A program made the position numbers and the translations under genes. From positions 1 to 35,183 of the forward strand of contig WRAG01000024.1 of assembly GCA_009780345.1 (NCBI GenBank): 35,183 bases of DNA. The letters are read 5' to 3'. Below are positions 1-8,877 of the stretch, one piece after another. The notes under the pieces were generated by a model. The model ran no database searches. It was not told the origin of the DNA and saw nothing but the letters and a program-made list of their open reading frames with translations. This DNA comes from Oscillospiraceae bacterium (GTDB lineage: Bacteria; Bacillota; Clostridia; Monoglobales; WRAG01). Numbering within the stretch: the stretch's first letter is position 1; each line of letters starts with the position of its first letter.

Positions 1-89
1 CCGCAGCAGTTCAATTTTCATGTGCAATTTTTCGCTCAATTTTCCGCTCAACTCCGCTCCACACACTCTCGCACACTACGTCATCTACT

Positions 90-119
90 ACTATATCACA
101 TCTCCATAGCAATTGTCAA
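90..119 (-). promoter_or_regulatory. Sigma-A-type promoter reading leftward out of the window
   Basis: On the minus strand a perfect TTGACA (119-114) is followed after 18 bases by TATAGT (95-90). It would drive a leftward transcript. The first ATG downstream is at 21-19 and opens a frame (MKIELLR) that runs off the window edge; no clear ribosome site precedes it, so the gene is not called. The leader between contains near-tandem copies of a TTGAGCG-plus-A-run unit. Confidence 0.55.
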
Positions 120-211
120 CAAAAAAGTGATTTTTTCTTTGTTAATTTATGATATTTTTTACATAATTTATGGGTTTTCAAAAACAAACAGCATTTAAAA
201 ACGACATCAAA

Positions 212-241
212 AAAGCAGATAATGCGAGCATTATCCACTTT
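212..241. terminator. Bidirectional terminator hairpin
   Basis: The inverted repeat GATAATGC (218-225) / GCATTATC (228-235) is flanked by an A-run on the left and a T-run on the right, so it can act on either strand. On the minus strand it lies just past the end of the DUF3892 gene and probably ends that transcript. Confidence 0.65.
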
Positions 242-271
242 TTTCGATTTCACACAAATTCACACATTAAA

Positions 272-565
272 CTATTCGCTTACAGTCGGCAAATGAGATA
301 AATTATTGTCCTCTGTTCCATCCGGAATCGACTTCAAATATTCTTCATCATTCCGCGCGGCAACGCCAACTCCTTTTATTCCTCCGGACTTCGCATATGC
401 AACCGCCTCTTCTTTCTGCAAAACCTGCCCGTCCGAAAGCTTATATCCCACCACTCGCCCATTATCTTTAAGCAACGCAACAATTTCCTTCGCATCACTA
501 TTCGGAGTCGGAATATCACGAAGCGCGTTTTTGGGTAGCGTATGCGTATGATCATTATTGTTCAT
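272..565 (-). CDS. DUF3892 family small protein
   Basis: This 97-residue protein ends with the pattern I associate with DUF3892: a modified-residue-like stretch (YKLSDG, about 41-46), a conserved VAYAKSGGIKGV block (55-66), then EEYLKSIPDGTEDNNLSHLP (74-93). The function of the family is not established. The start is taken at ATG 565 because AAGAGGTGA lies about 8 bases upstream; an in-frame GTG at 577 falls inside that ribosome site and is rejected. There is no signal peptide or membrane segment. The gene diverges from pflB across a 132-base spacer and is followed by a hairpin terminator. The stop codon is TAG. Assignment to the family is from remembered motif pattern, not a search. Confidence 0.75.
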   Translation of the reverse strand: MNNNDHTHTLPKNALRDIPTPNSDAKEIVALLKDNGRVVGYKLSDGQVLQKEEAVAYAKSGGIKGVGVAARNDEEYLKSIPDGTEDNNLSHLPTVSE

Positions 566-625
566 AATATAAATCACCTCTTAAAAATATTTTTTGCAAA
601 TTTTAAAAATTTATACAATTTCCCC

Positions 626-654
626 TTGTATTTTATATCCAAATGTGTTATTCT
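626..654 (+). promoter_or_regulatory. pflB promoter with inverted repeat over the -35 box
   Basis: TTGTAT (626-631) and TATTCT (649-654) are separated by 17 bases, with the pflB ATG 44 bases further on. The -35 box is one arm of an inverted repeat, ATACAA (613-618) / TTGTAT (626-631), a plausible repressor or activator site. It does not match the Rex operator consensus I know. Confidence 0.6.
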
Positions 655-697
655 GTAATGTGACAGAAACAAAAATTTTACAAACGAGGTGAGTGTT

Positions 698-2926
698 ATG
701 CAACAAGCTTGGAAAGGCTTCATTCCCGGCAATTGGGGACGGGAAATTGACGTAAGAGATTTTATACAACTTAATTACGAGCCTTATGAAGGCGACGAAT
801 CATTTCTAACCGCTCCGACAGACCGTACGAAGCAGCTTTGGGAAGATGTTTTGGAGCTTTATAAGCAAGAAAACGAAAAGGGAGTTTTAGACGTTGAAAC
901 CAGGACGCCGTCTACCATAACCGCATACGGCCCGGGTTATATAAATAAGGATCTTGAGCAAATCGTAGGATTCCAAACCGATAAACCGTTAAAACGAGCG
1001 ATTATGCCGTTCGGCGGACTTAACGTTGTTAAAAATGCCCTAAACGCGTATGGTTATCAGCTTGACGAAGATACCGAAACTGTATTTAAGAAGTACCGCA
1101 AAACTCATAACGACGGAGTTTTCGATGTTTACACCGCGGATATGTTAAAAGCGCGCAAAAGCGGGATAATAACGGGGCTTCCCGACGCTTACGGGCGCGG
1201 GCGAATCATCGGCGATTATCGTCGTGTCGCGCTTTACGGAACCGAAATTCTTATCGAGCAAAAAACATCAGAGAAAAAAGAATTGGATTGCGGCGCGATG
1301 GACGAATCCACAATTCGTTTGCGCGAAAACATTTCGGAAAGTATCCGTTCGCTCAAAGAGCTTACCGAAATGGCGGGAAGCTATGGATTCAACATTTCGC
1401 AGCCCGCAAATTCAGCAAAAGAAGCGATACAATGGACATACTTCGGCTTTTTGGCGGCGATTAAACAACAAGACGGCGCAGCAATGAGCCTCGGACGCGT
1501 GTCCACTTTCTTGGACATTTACATCCAAAGGGATATCAAAAATGGCGATTTAACCGAAATTGAAGCGCAAGAGTTGATTGACCATTTCGTAATGAAGCTT
1601 CGAATGGTCAGATTCCTGCGCACACCCGAGTACAACAGCCTATTCTCAGGCGACCCGACTTGGGTTACCGAATGTATCGGCGGAATGGGCGAAGACGGAC
1701 GCTCGCTTGTAGCTAAAACGTCCTATCGCATGCTTCACACGCTGTACAACTTAGGACCCGCGCCCGAGCCGAATCTTACCGTTTTGTGGAGCGTAAATCT
1801 TCCGCAAAACTTTAAAAATTACTGCGCGAAAGCGTCAATTGACACAAGTTCGATTCAATACGAAAACGACGACCTTATGCGCGGCCATTGGGGCGACGAT
1901 TACGCAATCGCCTGCTGCGTTTCCGCAATGCGAATCGGCAAGCAGATGCAATTTTTCGGCGCGCGCGCAAATTTGGCGAAAGCATTGCTGTATGCCATCA
2001 ACGGCGGCAAAGACGAGAAAAGCGGCGACCAGATCGGTCCCGAATTTGCGCCCATTACAAGCGAATATCTTGATTACGACGAAGTAAAACGCAAGTTCGA
2101 CCAAGTTGTCGAATGGCTCGCTGGCTTGTATATCAGCACGTTGAACGTTATTCACTACATGCACGATAAGTATAACTTCGAAAGTTTGCAACTTGCGCTT
2201 CACGACAAGGATATCCTGCGAACTCAAGCAACGGGAATCGCCGGCTTATCTGTTGTTGTCGATTCTTTGTCCGCGATAAAGCACGCGAAAGTTAAAGTTA
2301 TCCGAAACGAAAAAGGGCTTGCAACCGATTATGAAATCGAAGGCGACTATCCCGCATTCGGAAACAACGACGAAGAAATAAACAAGCTTGCCTCTAAGGT
2401 TTTGAAGAATTTCATGATCGAGCTTAAAAAACACGCGACCTATAGAGAAGCAGTTCCAACGACATCAGTTCTTACCATCACGTCAAACGTTGTGTATGGC
2501 AAAAAAACCGGCTCAACTCCGGACGGCAGAAAAGACGGCGAACCTTTCGCCCCCGGCGCGAATCCGATGCACGGCAGAGACAAAAAAGGTGCGATTGCGT
2601 CCCTTGCGTCGGTCGCGAAACTCCCGTACGCGTATGCGTTGGACGGAATTTCATATACATTTTCGATCATCCCCGCCGCGCTCGGCAAAACTGAAGAACG
2701 CAGAGTCAGCAACCTTGTCGGCATAATGGACGGATATTTCGCGGATAACGGGCATCATATGAATGTCAACGTTTTCGACCGCGAAACCCTGCTCGACGCA
2801 ATGGAACGCCCCGAATTGTATCCGCAATTGACAATTCGCGTCTCCGGCTACGCCGTAAACTTTATAAAACTGACGAAAGAGCAGCAGTTGGACGTTATCC
2901 ACCGTACCTTCCACGAACATGTGTAG
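698..2926 (+). CDS. pflB: Pyruvate formate-lyase (formate C-acetyltransferase)
   Basis: This cytoplasmic glycyl-radical enzyme converts pyruvate and CoA to acetyl-CoA and formate in anaerobic fermentation. The 742-residue length is close to the usual 740-760. The catalytic cysteine pair is visible as C406-C407 in [11 protein letters not shown], and the glycyl radical site as G717 in RVSGYAV, 25 residues from the C-terminus, as in known PFLs. The start is ATG 698, preceded by GAGGTGA; the in-frame GTG at 689 overlaps that ribosome site. The stop is TAG. Downstream come a ferritin gene after 28 bases and the cognate activase pflA, so the three probably share a transcript from the promoter at 626-654. 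Confidence 0.97.
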   Translation: MQQAWKGFIPGNWGREIDVRDFIQLNYEPYEGDESFLTAPTDRTKQLWEDVLELYKQENEKGVLDVETRTPSTITAYGPGYINKDLEQIVGFQTDKPLKRAIMPFGGLNVVKNALNAYGYQLDEDTETVFKKYRKTHNDGVFDVYTADMLKARKSGIITGLPDAYGRGRIIGDYRRVALYGTEILIEQKTSEKKELDCGAMDESTIRLRENISESIRSLKELTEMAGSYGFNISQPANSAKEAIQWTYFGFLAAIKQQDGAAMSLGRVSTFLDIYIQRDIKNGDLTEIEAQELIDHFVMKLRMVRFLRTPEYNSLFSGDPTWVTECIGGMGEDGRSLVAKTSYRMLHTLYNLGPAPEPNLTVLWSVNLPQNFKNYCAKASIDTSSIQYENDDLMRGHWGDDYAIACCVSAMRIGKQMQFFGARANLAKALLYAINGGKDEKSGDQIGPEFAPITSEYLDYDEVKRKFDQVVEWLAGLYISTLNVIHYMHDKYNFESLQLALHDKDILRTQATGIAGLSVVVDSLSAIKHAKVKVIRNEKGLATDYEIEGDYPAFGNNDEEINKLASKVLKNFMIELKKHATYREAVPTTSVLTITSNVVYGKKTGSTPDGRKDGEPFAPGANPMHGRDKKGAIASLASVAKLPYAYALDGISYTFSIIPAALGKTEERRVSNLVGIMDGYFADNGHHMNVNVFDRETLLDAMERPELYPQLTIRVSGYAVNFIKLTKEQQLDVIHRTFHEHV

Positions 2927-2954
2927 AGAAATTACAATGTAAGGAGGAAAAATT

Positions 2955-3467
2955 ATGCTAAGCAAAAATTTAACAACAGCTTTAAGTGACCAAGTGAATG
3001 CCGAGTATTATTCGGCGTATCTATATCTTTCAATGTCTGCCGCGGCGGATGGAATGGGCTTGAAAGGCGCGGCAAACTGGTTGTTCGCGCAAGCGCAAGA
3101 GGAAATGTCACACGGAACAAACATATACCAATATATTTTAGAACGCGGCGCAACTCCGGATTTTGAGGCAATCGAAAAACCGCCGACTTCATTTGCCGAC
3201 ATTAACGAAATATTTAAAATGACTCTTGAACACGAGCAAAAAGTTACGTCAAGAATCAACGCTATCGCAACCCTTGCAATGCAAGAGTCTGATCACGCTT
3301 GCTATCAATTTATGATGTGGTATGTAAACGAGCAGGTTGAGGAAGAGGCGAGCGCGACCGAAATTTTAGATAAACTGAAATTTATCGGCGACAATGACGC
3401 GATGTTGCTGGCTTTGGATAACGAGCTTGCTACACGAGTGTTTGTTGATCCTTTTCCGGCGGAGTAA
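2955..3467 (+). CDS. ftnA: Non-heme ferritin (FtnA type)
   Basis: Ferritin oxidises Fe(II) and stores iron as a mineral inside a 24-subunit cytoplasmic shell. The 170-residue four-helix protein keeps the ferroxidase residues at the positions expected from E. coli FtnA numbering: E17, E50, H53, E94, Q127 and E130. The C-terminal region, LDNELATRVFVDPFPAE, lacks the longer tail of some homologues. The start ATG is preceded by AAGGAGG. It sits between pflB and pflA, 28 bases after the first and 115 before the second, suggesting co-transcription with an oxygen-labile radical enzyme system. Stored iron or peroxide consumption could protect or supply that system; this is inference. Confidence 0.93.
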   Translation: MLSKNLTTALSDQVNAEYYSAYLYLSMSAAADGMGLKGAANWLFAQAQEEMSHGTNIYQYILERGATPDFEAIEKPPTSFADINEIFKMTLEHEQKVTSRINAIATLAMQESDHACYQFMMWYVNEQVEEEASATEILDKLKFIGDNDAMLLALDNELATRVFVDPFPAE

Positions 3468-3582
3468 AATTATTTTTTTGGCTTTTATTTTCGGCAAGTT
3501 GCAGCCCTACACTCTGCCCAACGGATTTTCCTTTACTTGAAACATTGGGAATTGACAACACAGGCACAACGGAGGACACCAT

Positions 3583-4335
3583 ATGAACGATATTTATAAT
3601 GTTGTCGGAAAAATACATTCGATAGAAACCTGCGGCACAGTTGACGGCCCGGGAATTCGATATGTTATATTCATGCAAGGCTGTCACCTTCGGTGCTTGT
3701 ATTGCCACAACCCCGACACTTGGGATATCAATAATTATAGCAAAGAGCTGACTGTCGGCGAAATCATGGAAGACATATTAAAATATCGGTCGTATTTCCA
3801 AGCATCCGGCGGCGGAGTGACATTAAGCGGCGGCGAACCGCTTTTGCAAAAAGAATTCGCCGCGGCGTTGTTCAAAGCTTGCAAGCTTGAAGGTTTGCAC
3901 ACCGCGTTAGACACATCAGGACATGACGGCAACATAAACGACGCAACTCTTGAGGTTCTGAAATACACCGACTTAGTTTTGTTAGACATCAAAAGTATAA
4001 ACGCCGATACTTTCAAAAAAGTGACAGGCGCGACCATTGACGCAACGCTTAACTTCGCGCAATTCCTATTCGACGAGGAAATTCCCACTTGCGTTCGGTT
4101 TGTGCTTGTTCCCGGGCTTACCGACAACGAAGACGACCTTCACGAAATGGCGAGATATTTAAAATCTCTCAAAAACGTGACAAAAGTCGGAGTTTTGCCG
4201 TTCCACCAAATGGGCGCGTATAAATGGGAAAATCTTAATCTCAAATACGAACTTAAAGGCAAACCCGAGCCAACCGCCGAAGAAACCGAAAAAGTGCGGA
4301 AATTGTTCAGAAGCTATGGCTTCCGTGTCAGATAA
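3583..4335 (+). CDS. pflA: Pyruvate formate-lyase activating enzyme (radical SAM)
   Basis: This enzyme uses S-adenosylmethionine and a [4Fe-4S] cluster to abstract hydrogen from the PFL glycine, creating the glycyl radical. The 250-residue protein has the radical SAM cysteine motif CxxxCxxC at C34, C38 and C41 (GCHLRCLYCHNPDTW) and the glycine-rich SAM-binding segment GGGVTLSGGEPLLQ. The length matches PflA (about 245-265) rather than the larger activases with extra ferredoxin-type clusters. The start ATG 3583 follows GGAGGA. It is the last gene of the pflB - ferritin - pflA group and is followed by a rho-independent terminator. Confidence 0.96.
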   Translation: MNDIYNVVGKIHSIETCGTVDGPGIRYVIFMQGCHLRCLYCHNPDTWDINNYSKELTVGEIMEDILKYRSYFQASGGGVTLSGGEPLLQKEFAAALFKACKLEGLHTALDTSGHDGNINDATLEVLKYTDLVLLDIKSINADTFKKVTGATIDATLNFAQFLFDEEIPTCVRFVLVPGLTDNEDDLHEMARYLKSLKNVTKVGVLPFHQMGAYKWENLNLKYELKGKPEPTAEETEKVRKLFRSYGFRVR

Positions 4336-4346
4336 TAATTGATAAC

Positions 4347-4372
4347 AAAAAACCGCCTCTCGGCGGTTTTTT
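4347..4372. terminator. Terminator between pflA and tspO
   Basis: The stem CCGCC (4353-4357) / GGCGG (4362-4366) with a TCTC loop is flanked by A6 and T6. It serves the convergent pflA (plus) and tspO (minus) transcripts. Confidence 0.85.
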
Positions 4373-4388
4373 GCGTAATTAGCAAACA

Positions 4389-4853
4389 TCAGTTCAACAT
4401 CAATATTCCATAATTTAAATAAAGCATATAAATAATGAACAGCAAATATGGAATAAGCAAAACTCCCGCACCTTTGCTTGCTTTGGCAAATTTTTTGATC
4501 GTAATTCCGATAAGCGCAACTAAAATAAGAAGCCAAATCGAAGCAAACCCAAACGCCCGCAGGTTAAAAAACCAAATCGGCCATAAACATGCGAAAATCA
4601 ACTGCAACCAAAACCAACCGCCGATTTTATCGCCATTTTTCGAACTTTTCGCAAAGTATAGCGCAACTCCCATCATCGCAAGCACAGCAAACCACATGAT
4701 AATCAGCGCGTTTAACGACAACGCTAAATCCGGCGTTATAATATCGTTCCACATTCCTCTTGCTCCGCTCGCGATGATAAGCGAAACAGCGCCGATCAAT
4801 TCTACTATCAAAACAGAAAAGAACATCTTTTTAAGATTAATTGCTTTGAACAT
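4389..4853 (-). CDS. tspO: TspO/MBR family membrane protein
   Basis: The 154-residue protein is almost entirely hydrophobic, with five likely membrane helices (about 10-29, 45-67, 79-96, 103-120, 129-148). The family's aromatic-rich helix is recognisable in GGWFWLQLIFACLWPIWFF (78-96), with PYLLFIIYMLYLN (135-147) near the end. TspO proteins bind porphyrins and related ligands in the inner membrane and are linked to tetrapyrrole and stress signalling; the ligand here is unknown. The start ATG 4853 follows GGGGG. It converges with pflA and lies alone between two terminators, so it is probably monocistronic. Confidence 0.8.
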   Translation of the reverse strand: MFKAINLKKMFFSVLIVELIGAVSLIIASGARGMWNDIITPDLALSLNALIIMWFAVLAMMGVALYFAKSSKNGDKIGGWFWLQLIFACLWPIWFFNLRAFGFASIWLLILVALIGITIKKFAKASKGAGVLLIPYLLFIIYMLYLNYGILMLN

Positions 4854-4923
4854 TTCAATCCCCCTTTGTCCTATATTTATGAGAAGGATTTTGAAAATAT
4901 GTCCTGTTTAACCGAGAAAAAAC

Positions 4924-4951
4924 AAAACAGCGGCTTGTCTGCCGCTGTTTT
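4924..4951. terminator. Terminator after the CAO-N/DUF6273 gene
   Basis: An 11-bp perfect stem AAAACAGCGGC (4924-4934) / GCCGCTGTTTT (4941-4951) has a 6-base loop. On the minus strand it lies 14 bases past the stop of the gene ending at 4966 and is followed by a T-run. Confidence 0.85.
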
Positions 4952-4965
4952 CATGTTTTTTAGTC

Positions 4966-5988
4966 TTAGTTTGCGTTATAAACCCACATAGCGGGGCGAA
5001 CGCCGGCATACTGCTCAACCGGCATACCGTTTTGCACCAATATGGTTCCGTCAAAATTTACAACAATTGCGGACCCGCTTCCGTCAGCAGGCGTTCGAAG
5101 CCACCAAGGCCTGATTCTCTGCGCCGAATCCATGCCCATTCTGCCAACGTTATACATATCGCTTATTCGATTCGCATTATACCGCGGATGTTCCAACTGC
5201 TCGCTATCACCAAAGTATTCCACAACTTCCTCAACGCTTAGCAAGAATATCTTATCGGTTGTGTCCGGTGGATTAGAAGCGCCGGCACGCCATGGGTTAG
5301 CAGTATTCACCAAGTTTGTTTGCGCTATCCGCGCGCGGTCAGCGGCAGAAAATTGCAGGTAAAATTCACCATTTAAGTAAGCGCGCAATTGACTTTGGCT
5401 CCAAAACGCGCCAGCGTTCGATTCCGCGTCGTGAAACGCGGCAATATCAAGCACCCTCTCGCTGAGCAAAAGCGTTCTTCCGTCTTGTTCGTCAAGCACA
5501 AGCCAATTCAAACCGCCGAATTCCATTATATCAAACTCCGGCATAAAAATATCCAGCATCGTTCTTATAGTCACAACTCGCGCGTCGCCATCCCAGTAAA
5601 CATCCGCGTTCAGCCCTTCCGAAATCGCGCGAACGGGCACAAGCGTGCGGTCATTCACAATTTGCGGCGCAACATCTAAATTTGCAGGCTCGCCGTTCAC
5701 GAAAATAACAGGCAATCCGATTGTAAGCGTGATGGTTTCGGTGTCACTTTTCCAAGCATAAATAACCTGAGTGTAATAATGCCACTCAACTTCATACCCG
5801 AACGCCTCGAATATCGCGCGCATCGGAACCATCGTCCGATTATTGATGATCTGCGGCGGCACGTCGAATTGAATTTCTTCACCATTCAGAAACACTCTGA
5901 TTGGCGCTTCAGCCGTTACAGTCAACGGAATCGCGAAAAACGAAACCGCCAAAGCCACTACCAAACATACTGATAATACTTTTTTCAT
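4966..5988 (-). CDS. Secreted CAO-N stalk protein with a DUF6273 domain
   Basis: The 340-residue protein has a Sec signal peptide (1 to about 26). Two copper-amine-oxidase N-terminal stalk repeats follow (about 29-143), with the hallmark NNRTMVPMRAIFEAFG and NDRTLVPVRAISE motifs. A C-terminal domain of about 155-336 (NWLVLDEQDGRTLLLSE, then DKIFLLSVEE and GVRPAMW) fits DUF6273, often found on clostridial surface proteins. No enzyme activity can be assigned. The start is ATG 5988, with AAAGGAG upstream; a longer start at 6018 would overlap the preceding gene and lacks a site. It lies 13 bases after the CAO-N protein ending at 6002, so the two are probably co-transcribed. Confidence 0.85.
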   Translation of the reverse strand: MKKVLSVCLVVALAVSFFAIPLTVTAEAPIRVFLNGEEIQFDVPPQIINNRTMVPMRAIFEAFGYEVEWHYYTQVIYAWKSDTETITLTIGLPVIFVNGEPANLDVAPQIVNDRTLVPVRAISEGLNADVYWDGDARVVTIRTMLDIFMPEFDIMEFGGLNWLVLDEQDGRTLLLSERVLDIAAFHDAESNAGAFWSQSQLRAYLNGEFYLQFSAADRARIAQTNLVNTANPWRAGASNPPDTTDKIFLLSVEEVVEYFGDSEQLEHPRYNANRISDMYNVGRMGMDSAQRIRPWWLRTPADGSGSAIVVNFDGTILVQNGMPVEQYAGVRPAMWVYNAN

Positions 5989-6001
5989 ATTTTTCTCTCC
6001 T

Positions 6002-7069
6002 TTAATCATTAGTTTCAATTGTTATCGTCCGCGTCTCCTCATCCCACTCAATTGTTGCATCCATCGCCTCAGAAATCGCGCGAAGCGGCACAAGAGTGCG
6101 GTTATCCACAATCATCGGCGGAACGTCGAGCGTAATTACTTCGTCGTTTCTAATCAATTCATCGCTACCAATCCGCAACGACACCGTTAAATCTCCGCGT
6201 GTCGCTGTAACTGTTAGTGTCTCCTCGTCCCAATCAACATTCGCGCCTAATGCTTCAAAAATCGCACGCATTGGAACCATAGTCCGATTATCAATTATCT
6301 GCGGCAGAACGTCGAATTCGATTACTTGGCCGTTTAGAAGCACGGTGATATCGGATGTCGGAGCAGACGACACAAAGTTTTTCAAATAGTCTATCGCCTC
6401 TTGATAGCCCATTGCAACACAAACGGTTCCGGCGCGTAAAGTGGATTCTATGAAATCAAAGTACCTATAATCATAAATAAGCCGATATGCCGCTCCTTCA
6501 TATATCCGATTAAGCTCTGCCTCGTATGCTTCTTGGGTTACTTGCACGTTATTAATCAACCACATTTCGCCTTCAACCCAGTTGTCGTCAATCATCATGC
6601 CTCCCCATGAATACGCAAGTTCAACTTCTTCCGGCGGTTCATTTAAATTTCTAAAAATGTAAAAACTTGACCACGCAGCAGCCTCGCCGCCATTTCCGCC
6701 GCGCACAATCAGAGTTCCGTCGCGCGTAAGATATACGTCGTAATTAACCGCGCTTACTATATGCTCTAATCCCGGAACATGTATAATCCGATTAACGCCG
6801 CTTCCGTCAAAGCTATATACTGAGAAGTTAACAATCATATTATTTTCAATATGCGTAAAAATAAGTTCAGGTATACCATCGTTATTTATATCAACAACGG
6901 CAACACTATCAACGCCATTTTCAACAAAACCGCCCACCTGAGCATAGGTAACGCCTATATTCTCAAGAATCACGATATAATCATCTTGCCACGACGCGGA
7001 AGCGGTTGCGGTATATAATGCACTTACCACCAACATAAAAGCAACAATTGCACTAAAAAATTTTTTCAT
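6002..7069 (-). CDS. Secreted protein with C-terminal CAO-N stalk repeats
   Basis: The 355-residue protein has a signal peptide (1 to about 25). The unrecognised N-terminal part contains D60-I-N-N-D-G-I-P-E68, a calcium-binding-loop-like motif of FG-GAP/VCBS type. Two CAO-N repeats occupy about 241-355, with NRTMVPMRAIFEALG and NRTLVPLRAISEAM. The stalk is therefore at the C-terminus, opposite to the next gene where it is N-terminal. The start ATG 7069 follows GGGAGGG. Exported and probably surface-exposed; ligand unknown. It is encoded between kdgK (26 bases upstream) and another CAO-N gene in a leftward run. Confidence 0.8.
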   Translation of the reverse strand: MKKFFSAIVAFMLVVSALYTATASASWQDDYIVILENIGVTYAQVGGFVENGVDSVAVVDINNDGIPELIFTHIENNMIVNFSVYSFDGSGVNRIIHVPGLEHIVSAVNYDVYLTRDGTLIVRGGNGGEAAAWSSFYIFRNLNEPPEEVELAYSWGGMMIDDNWVEGEMWLINNVQVTQEAYEAELNRIYEGAAYRLIYDYRYFDFIESTLRAGTVCVAMGYQEAIDYLKNFVSSAPTSDITVLLNGQVIEFDVLPQIIDNRTMVPMRAIFEALGANVDWDEETLTVTATRGDLTVSLRIGSDELIRNDEVITLDVPPMIVDNRTLVPLRAISEAMDATIEWDEETRTITIETND

Positions 7070-7095
7070 TGTTTTCCCTCCCGTTTAGTAATATT

Positions 7096-8130
7096 TTATC
7101 TCTGCACTCTCCCGCTGCCGTCGCCGCCCATAAGAGCCTCAACTTCCTTAACCGATACGCGGTTAAAATCGCCGCCGATAGAGTGTTTCAGGCAACTCGC
7201 CGCAACCGCGAACTCCAACGCCTGCGCGTTCGTCGGATAATTGTTCAATCCGTAAATCAAGCCGCCCGCGAAACTATCGCCGCCGCCAACGCGGTCAACA
7301 ATATTGAAAATATCATATTTTTTACTTACGTAAAACTCGTTACGATCATATATGCAAGCACCCCAGCCGTTGTGGTTCGCGCTTTTGCTCTCCCGCAATG
7401 TAATCGCGATTTTTTGCGTATTCGGGAATTGCTTCAACACTTCCGCCGCCAATTCTTCATACTTCTTCGTGTCCAACTCGCCGCTCTCAACGTGCGCGCC
7501 ATTCTCGATTCCAAGCGACTTTTGGCAATCTTCCTCGTTCGCGATAATCACATCGACGTATTTTGTAAGCTCACGCATTACCTCTTTCGCCTCTTTACCG
7601 TATTTCCACAAGTTTTTGCGGAAATTCAAGTCACAAGACGTGGTCAAGCCCATTTCTTTCGCCTTTTTAATCGCCGCAATCGAAAGTTCAGCCGAAGCTT
7701 CGCTCAAAGCAGGCGTAATTCCCGTAATATGGAACCAAGTCGCGCCTTTAAACGCCGATTCCAGGTCGAAATCGCTGATTTTCGCCGTCGCGATCGAAGA
7801 ATCCGCGCGATCGTAGATAACCTTACTCGGACGCTGATTCGCGCCGGCTTCAAGGAAGTAAATTCCGACTCTTCCCTTTGTTGTCGCGATGTGCGACGTG
7901 TCAACGCCGAACCCGCGAAGCTGATAAACGATCGCGTTCGCGATATCGTTATCGGGAAGCGCGGTCACAAACGACGCGTTCATCCCATAATTCGCAAGCG
8001 ACACCGCAACATTCGCCTCGCCGCCGCCAAATGTTGCCTCAAGCGTCGAAGTTTGGAAGAATCGTTCAACCCCCGGCGGTTTAAGCCGCAACATAATTTC
8101 TCCTAGTGTAACTACTTTTTTATTAGACAT
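7096..8130 (-). CDS. kdgK: 2-keto-3-deoxygluconate kinase (PfkB family)
   Basis: This enzyme phosphorylates 2-keto-3-deoxygluconate with ATP to KDPG, which Eda then cleaves; the pathway is typical of uronate/pectin breakdown. The 344-residue protein starts with [15 protein letters not shown], carries the substrate-side [12 protein letters not shown] motif (35-46) and the PfkB signature [11 protein letters not shown] with the catalytic base at D285. Sugar kinases of this family overlap in sequence, so a related ketose kinase is possible, but the nearby eda gene (10188-10814) supports KdgK. The start is ATG 8130; its ribosome site (AAGGAT, about 13 bases away) is poorly spaced. A block of palindromic repeats lies directly upstream. 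Confidence 0.87.
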   Translation of the reverse strand: MSNKKVVTLGEIMLRLKPPGVERFFQTSTLEATFGGGEANVAVSLANYGMNASFVTALPDNDIANAIVYQLRGFGVDTSHIATTKGRVGIYFLEAGANQRPSKVIYDRADSSIATAKISDFDLESAFKGATWFHITGITPALSEASAELSIAAIKKAKEMGLTTSCDLNFRKNLWKYGKEAKEVMRELTKYVDVIIANEEDCQKSLGIENGAHVESGELDTKKYEELAAEVLKQFPNTQKIAITLRESKSANHNGWGACIYDRNEFYVSKKYDIFNIVDRVGGGDSFAGGLIYGLNNYPTNAQALEFAVAASCLKHSIGGDFNRVSVKEVEALMGGDGSGRVQR

Positions 8131-8877
8131 GGTTTATCATCTATCCTTTCTTTCTTTAATATCAAATTTGTTTTCAGAGCAAGGCTCTGGGGTTTTGCGC
8201 CTGTGGGCGCAGGCATTTTTGCCGCTGCGGCGGCGAGCTTTTGTTCGGGCTTCGAAGCCCGTCTTTGTTTGTCAAAGGTGTTATCGAACACCCTTGACGA
8301 ACCCCGAAAAACTTTAAAAAGTTTTATCAAACTTGCGGCACAAACGCGCTTGGACAGCAAAAACCGCTGTCAAAACGGCGTAAAGTAATTGCCATTCGCC
8401 TGCGGCGAAGGCCGCCGTTACCTGCGCTATCAAAAACGTGCCGCTATCTGGGTTAGCAAACCGCATTCGCGGAAAGACTGGTACGTGCGAACGCCGCGCC
8501 CGGTCGAAACCGACCCACGCAGTGGTCAACTGCAACCGTTCATACATCGGTAAAAACCACCTCGTATTCACGGGCAGTTTTCACAGGGGTGTCGTTACCG
8601 AAAACAAGTTTTCGACGACACTTCCAAAGCGCGCGGGTACCCCGCTTGGCGGAAATGAAAGTGCGGATATATGCCGCTATCGACCATTTGTATGCGAGTA
8701 GAGAAGGGAGGCAAATTGCCGACCGCCTAACTTTCGTCAGCCCTTAAAAAATTTTTGGAGCGAAGCGACAAAAATTTTTAAAATACCCTCACCCACACTC
8801 GCCGCGCCACTCCAATGCAGCAAAATGGGTTTTTAGGGCAAAGCCCCAAAAACCCGCGCCCACAGGGCGCAAAAACC
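8131..8877. repeat. Mosaic palindromic repeat block 1 (no gene)
   Basis: This 747-base gap contains no supported gene. It holds GC-rich inverted repeats shared with the blocks at 11637-12142 and 13839-14541. Module C (8453-8518, AACCGCATTCGCGG core then a CGCGCCCG segment) recurs at 11815-11880 and 14083-14160. Module D (about 8634-8660, GCGGGTACCCCGCTTGGCGG) recurs inverted at about 14207-14233. The right end (8825-8877) resembles 14465-14515. GCGCC palindromes lie at 8195-8211 and 8856-8870. Short reading frames through it are low-complexity and look non-coding. The block abuts the stop codon of the CAO-N gene at 8878. Confidence 0.75.

Noticed and set aside
613-631. Rex operator at the pfl promoter
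   Set aside because: The inverted repeat is ATACAA-N7-TTGTAT, which lacks the TTGTGAA/TTCACAA pattern.
7069-8106. A 345-codon open frame on the plus strand opposite kdgK
   Set aside because: It is an exact shadow of kdgK, rich in Arg/Ser, has no ribosome site and matches no family; the minus-strand PfkB signature is decisive.
8129-8701. Several 60-90 codon frames in the repeat block
   Set aside because: They run through palindromes, lack ribosome sites and have compositions typical of GC-rich repeats; similar frames recur in the other blocks in different phases.
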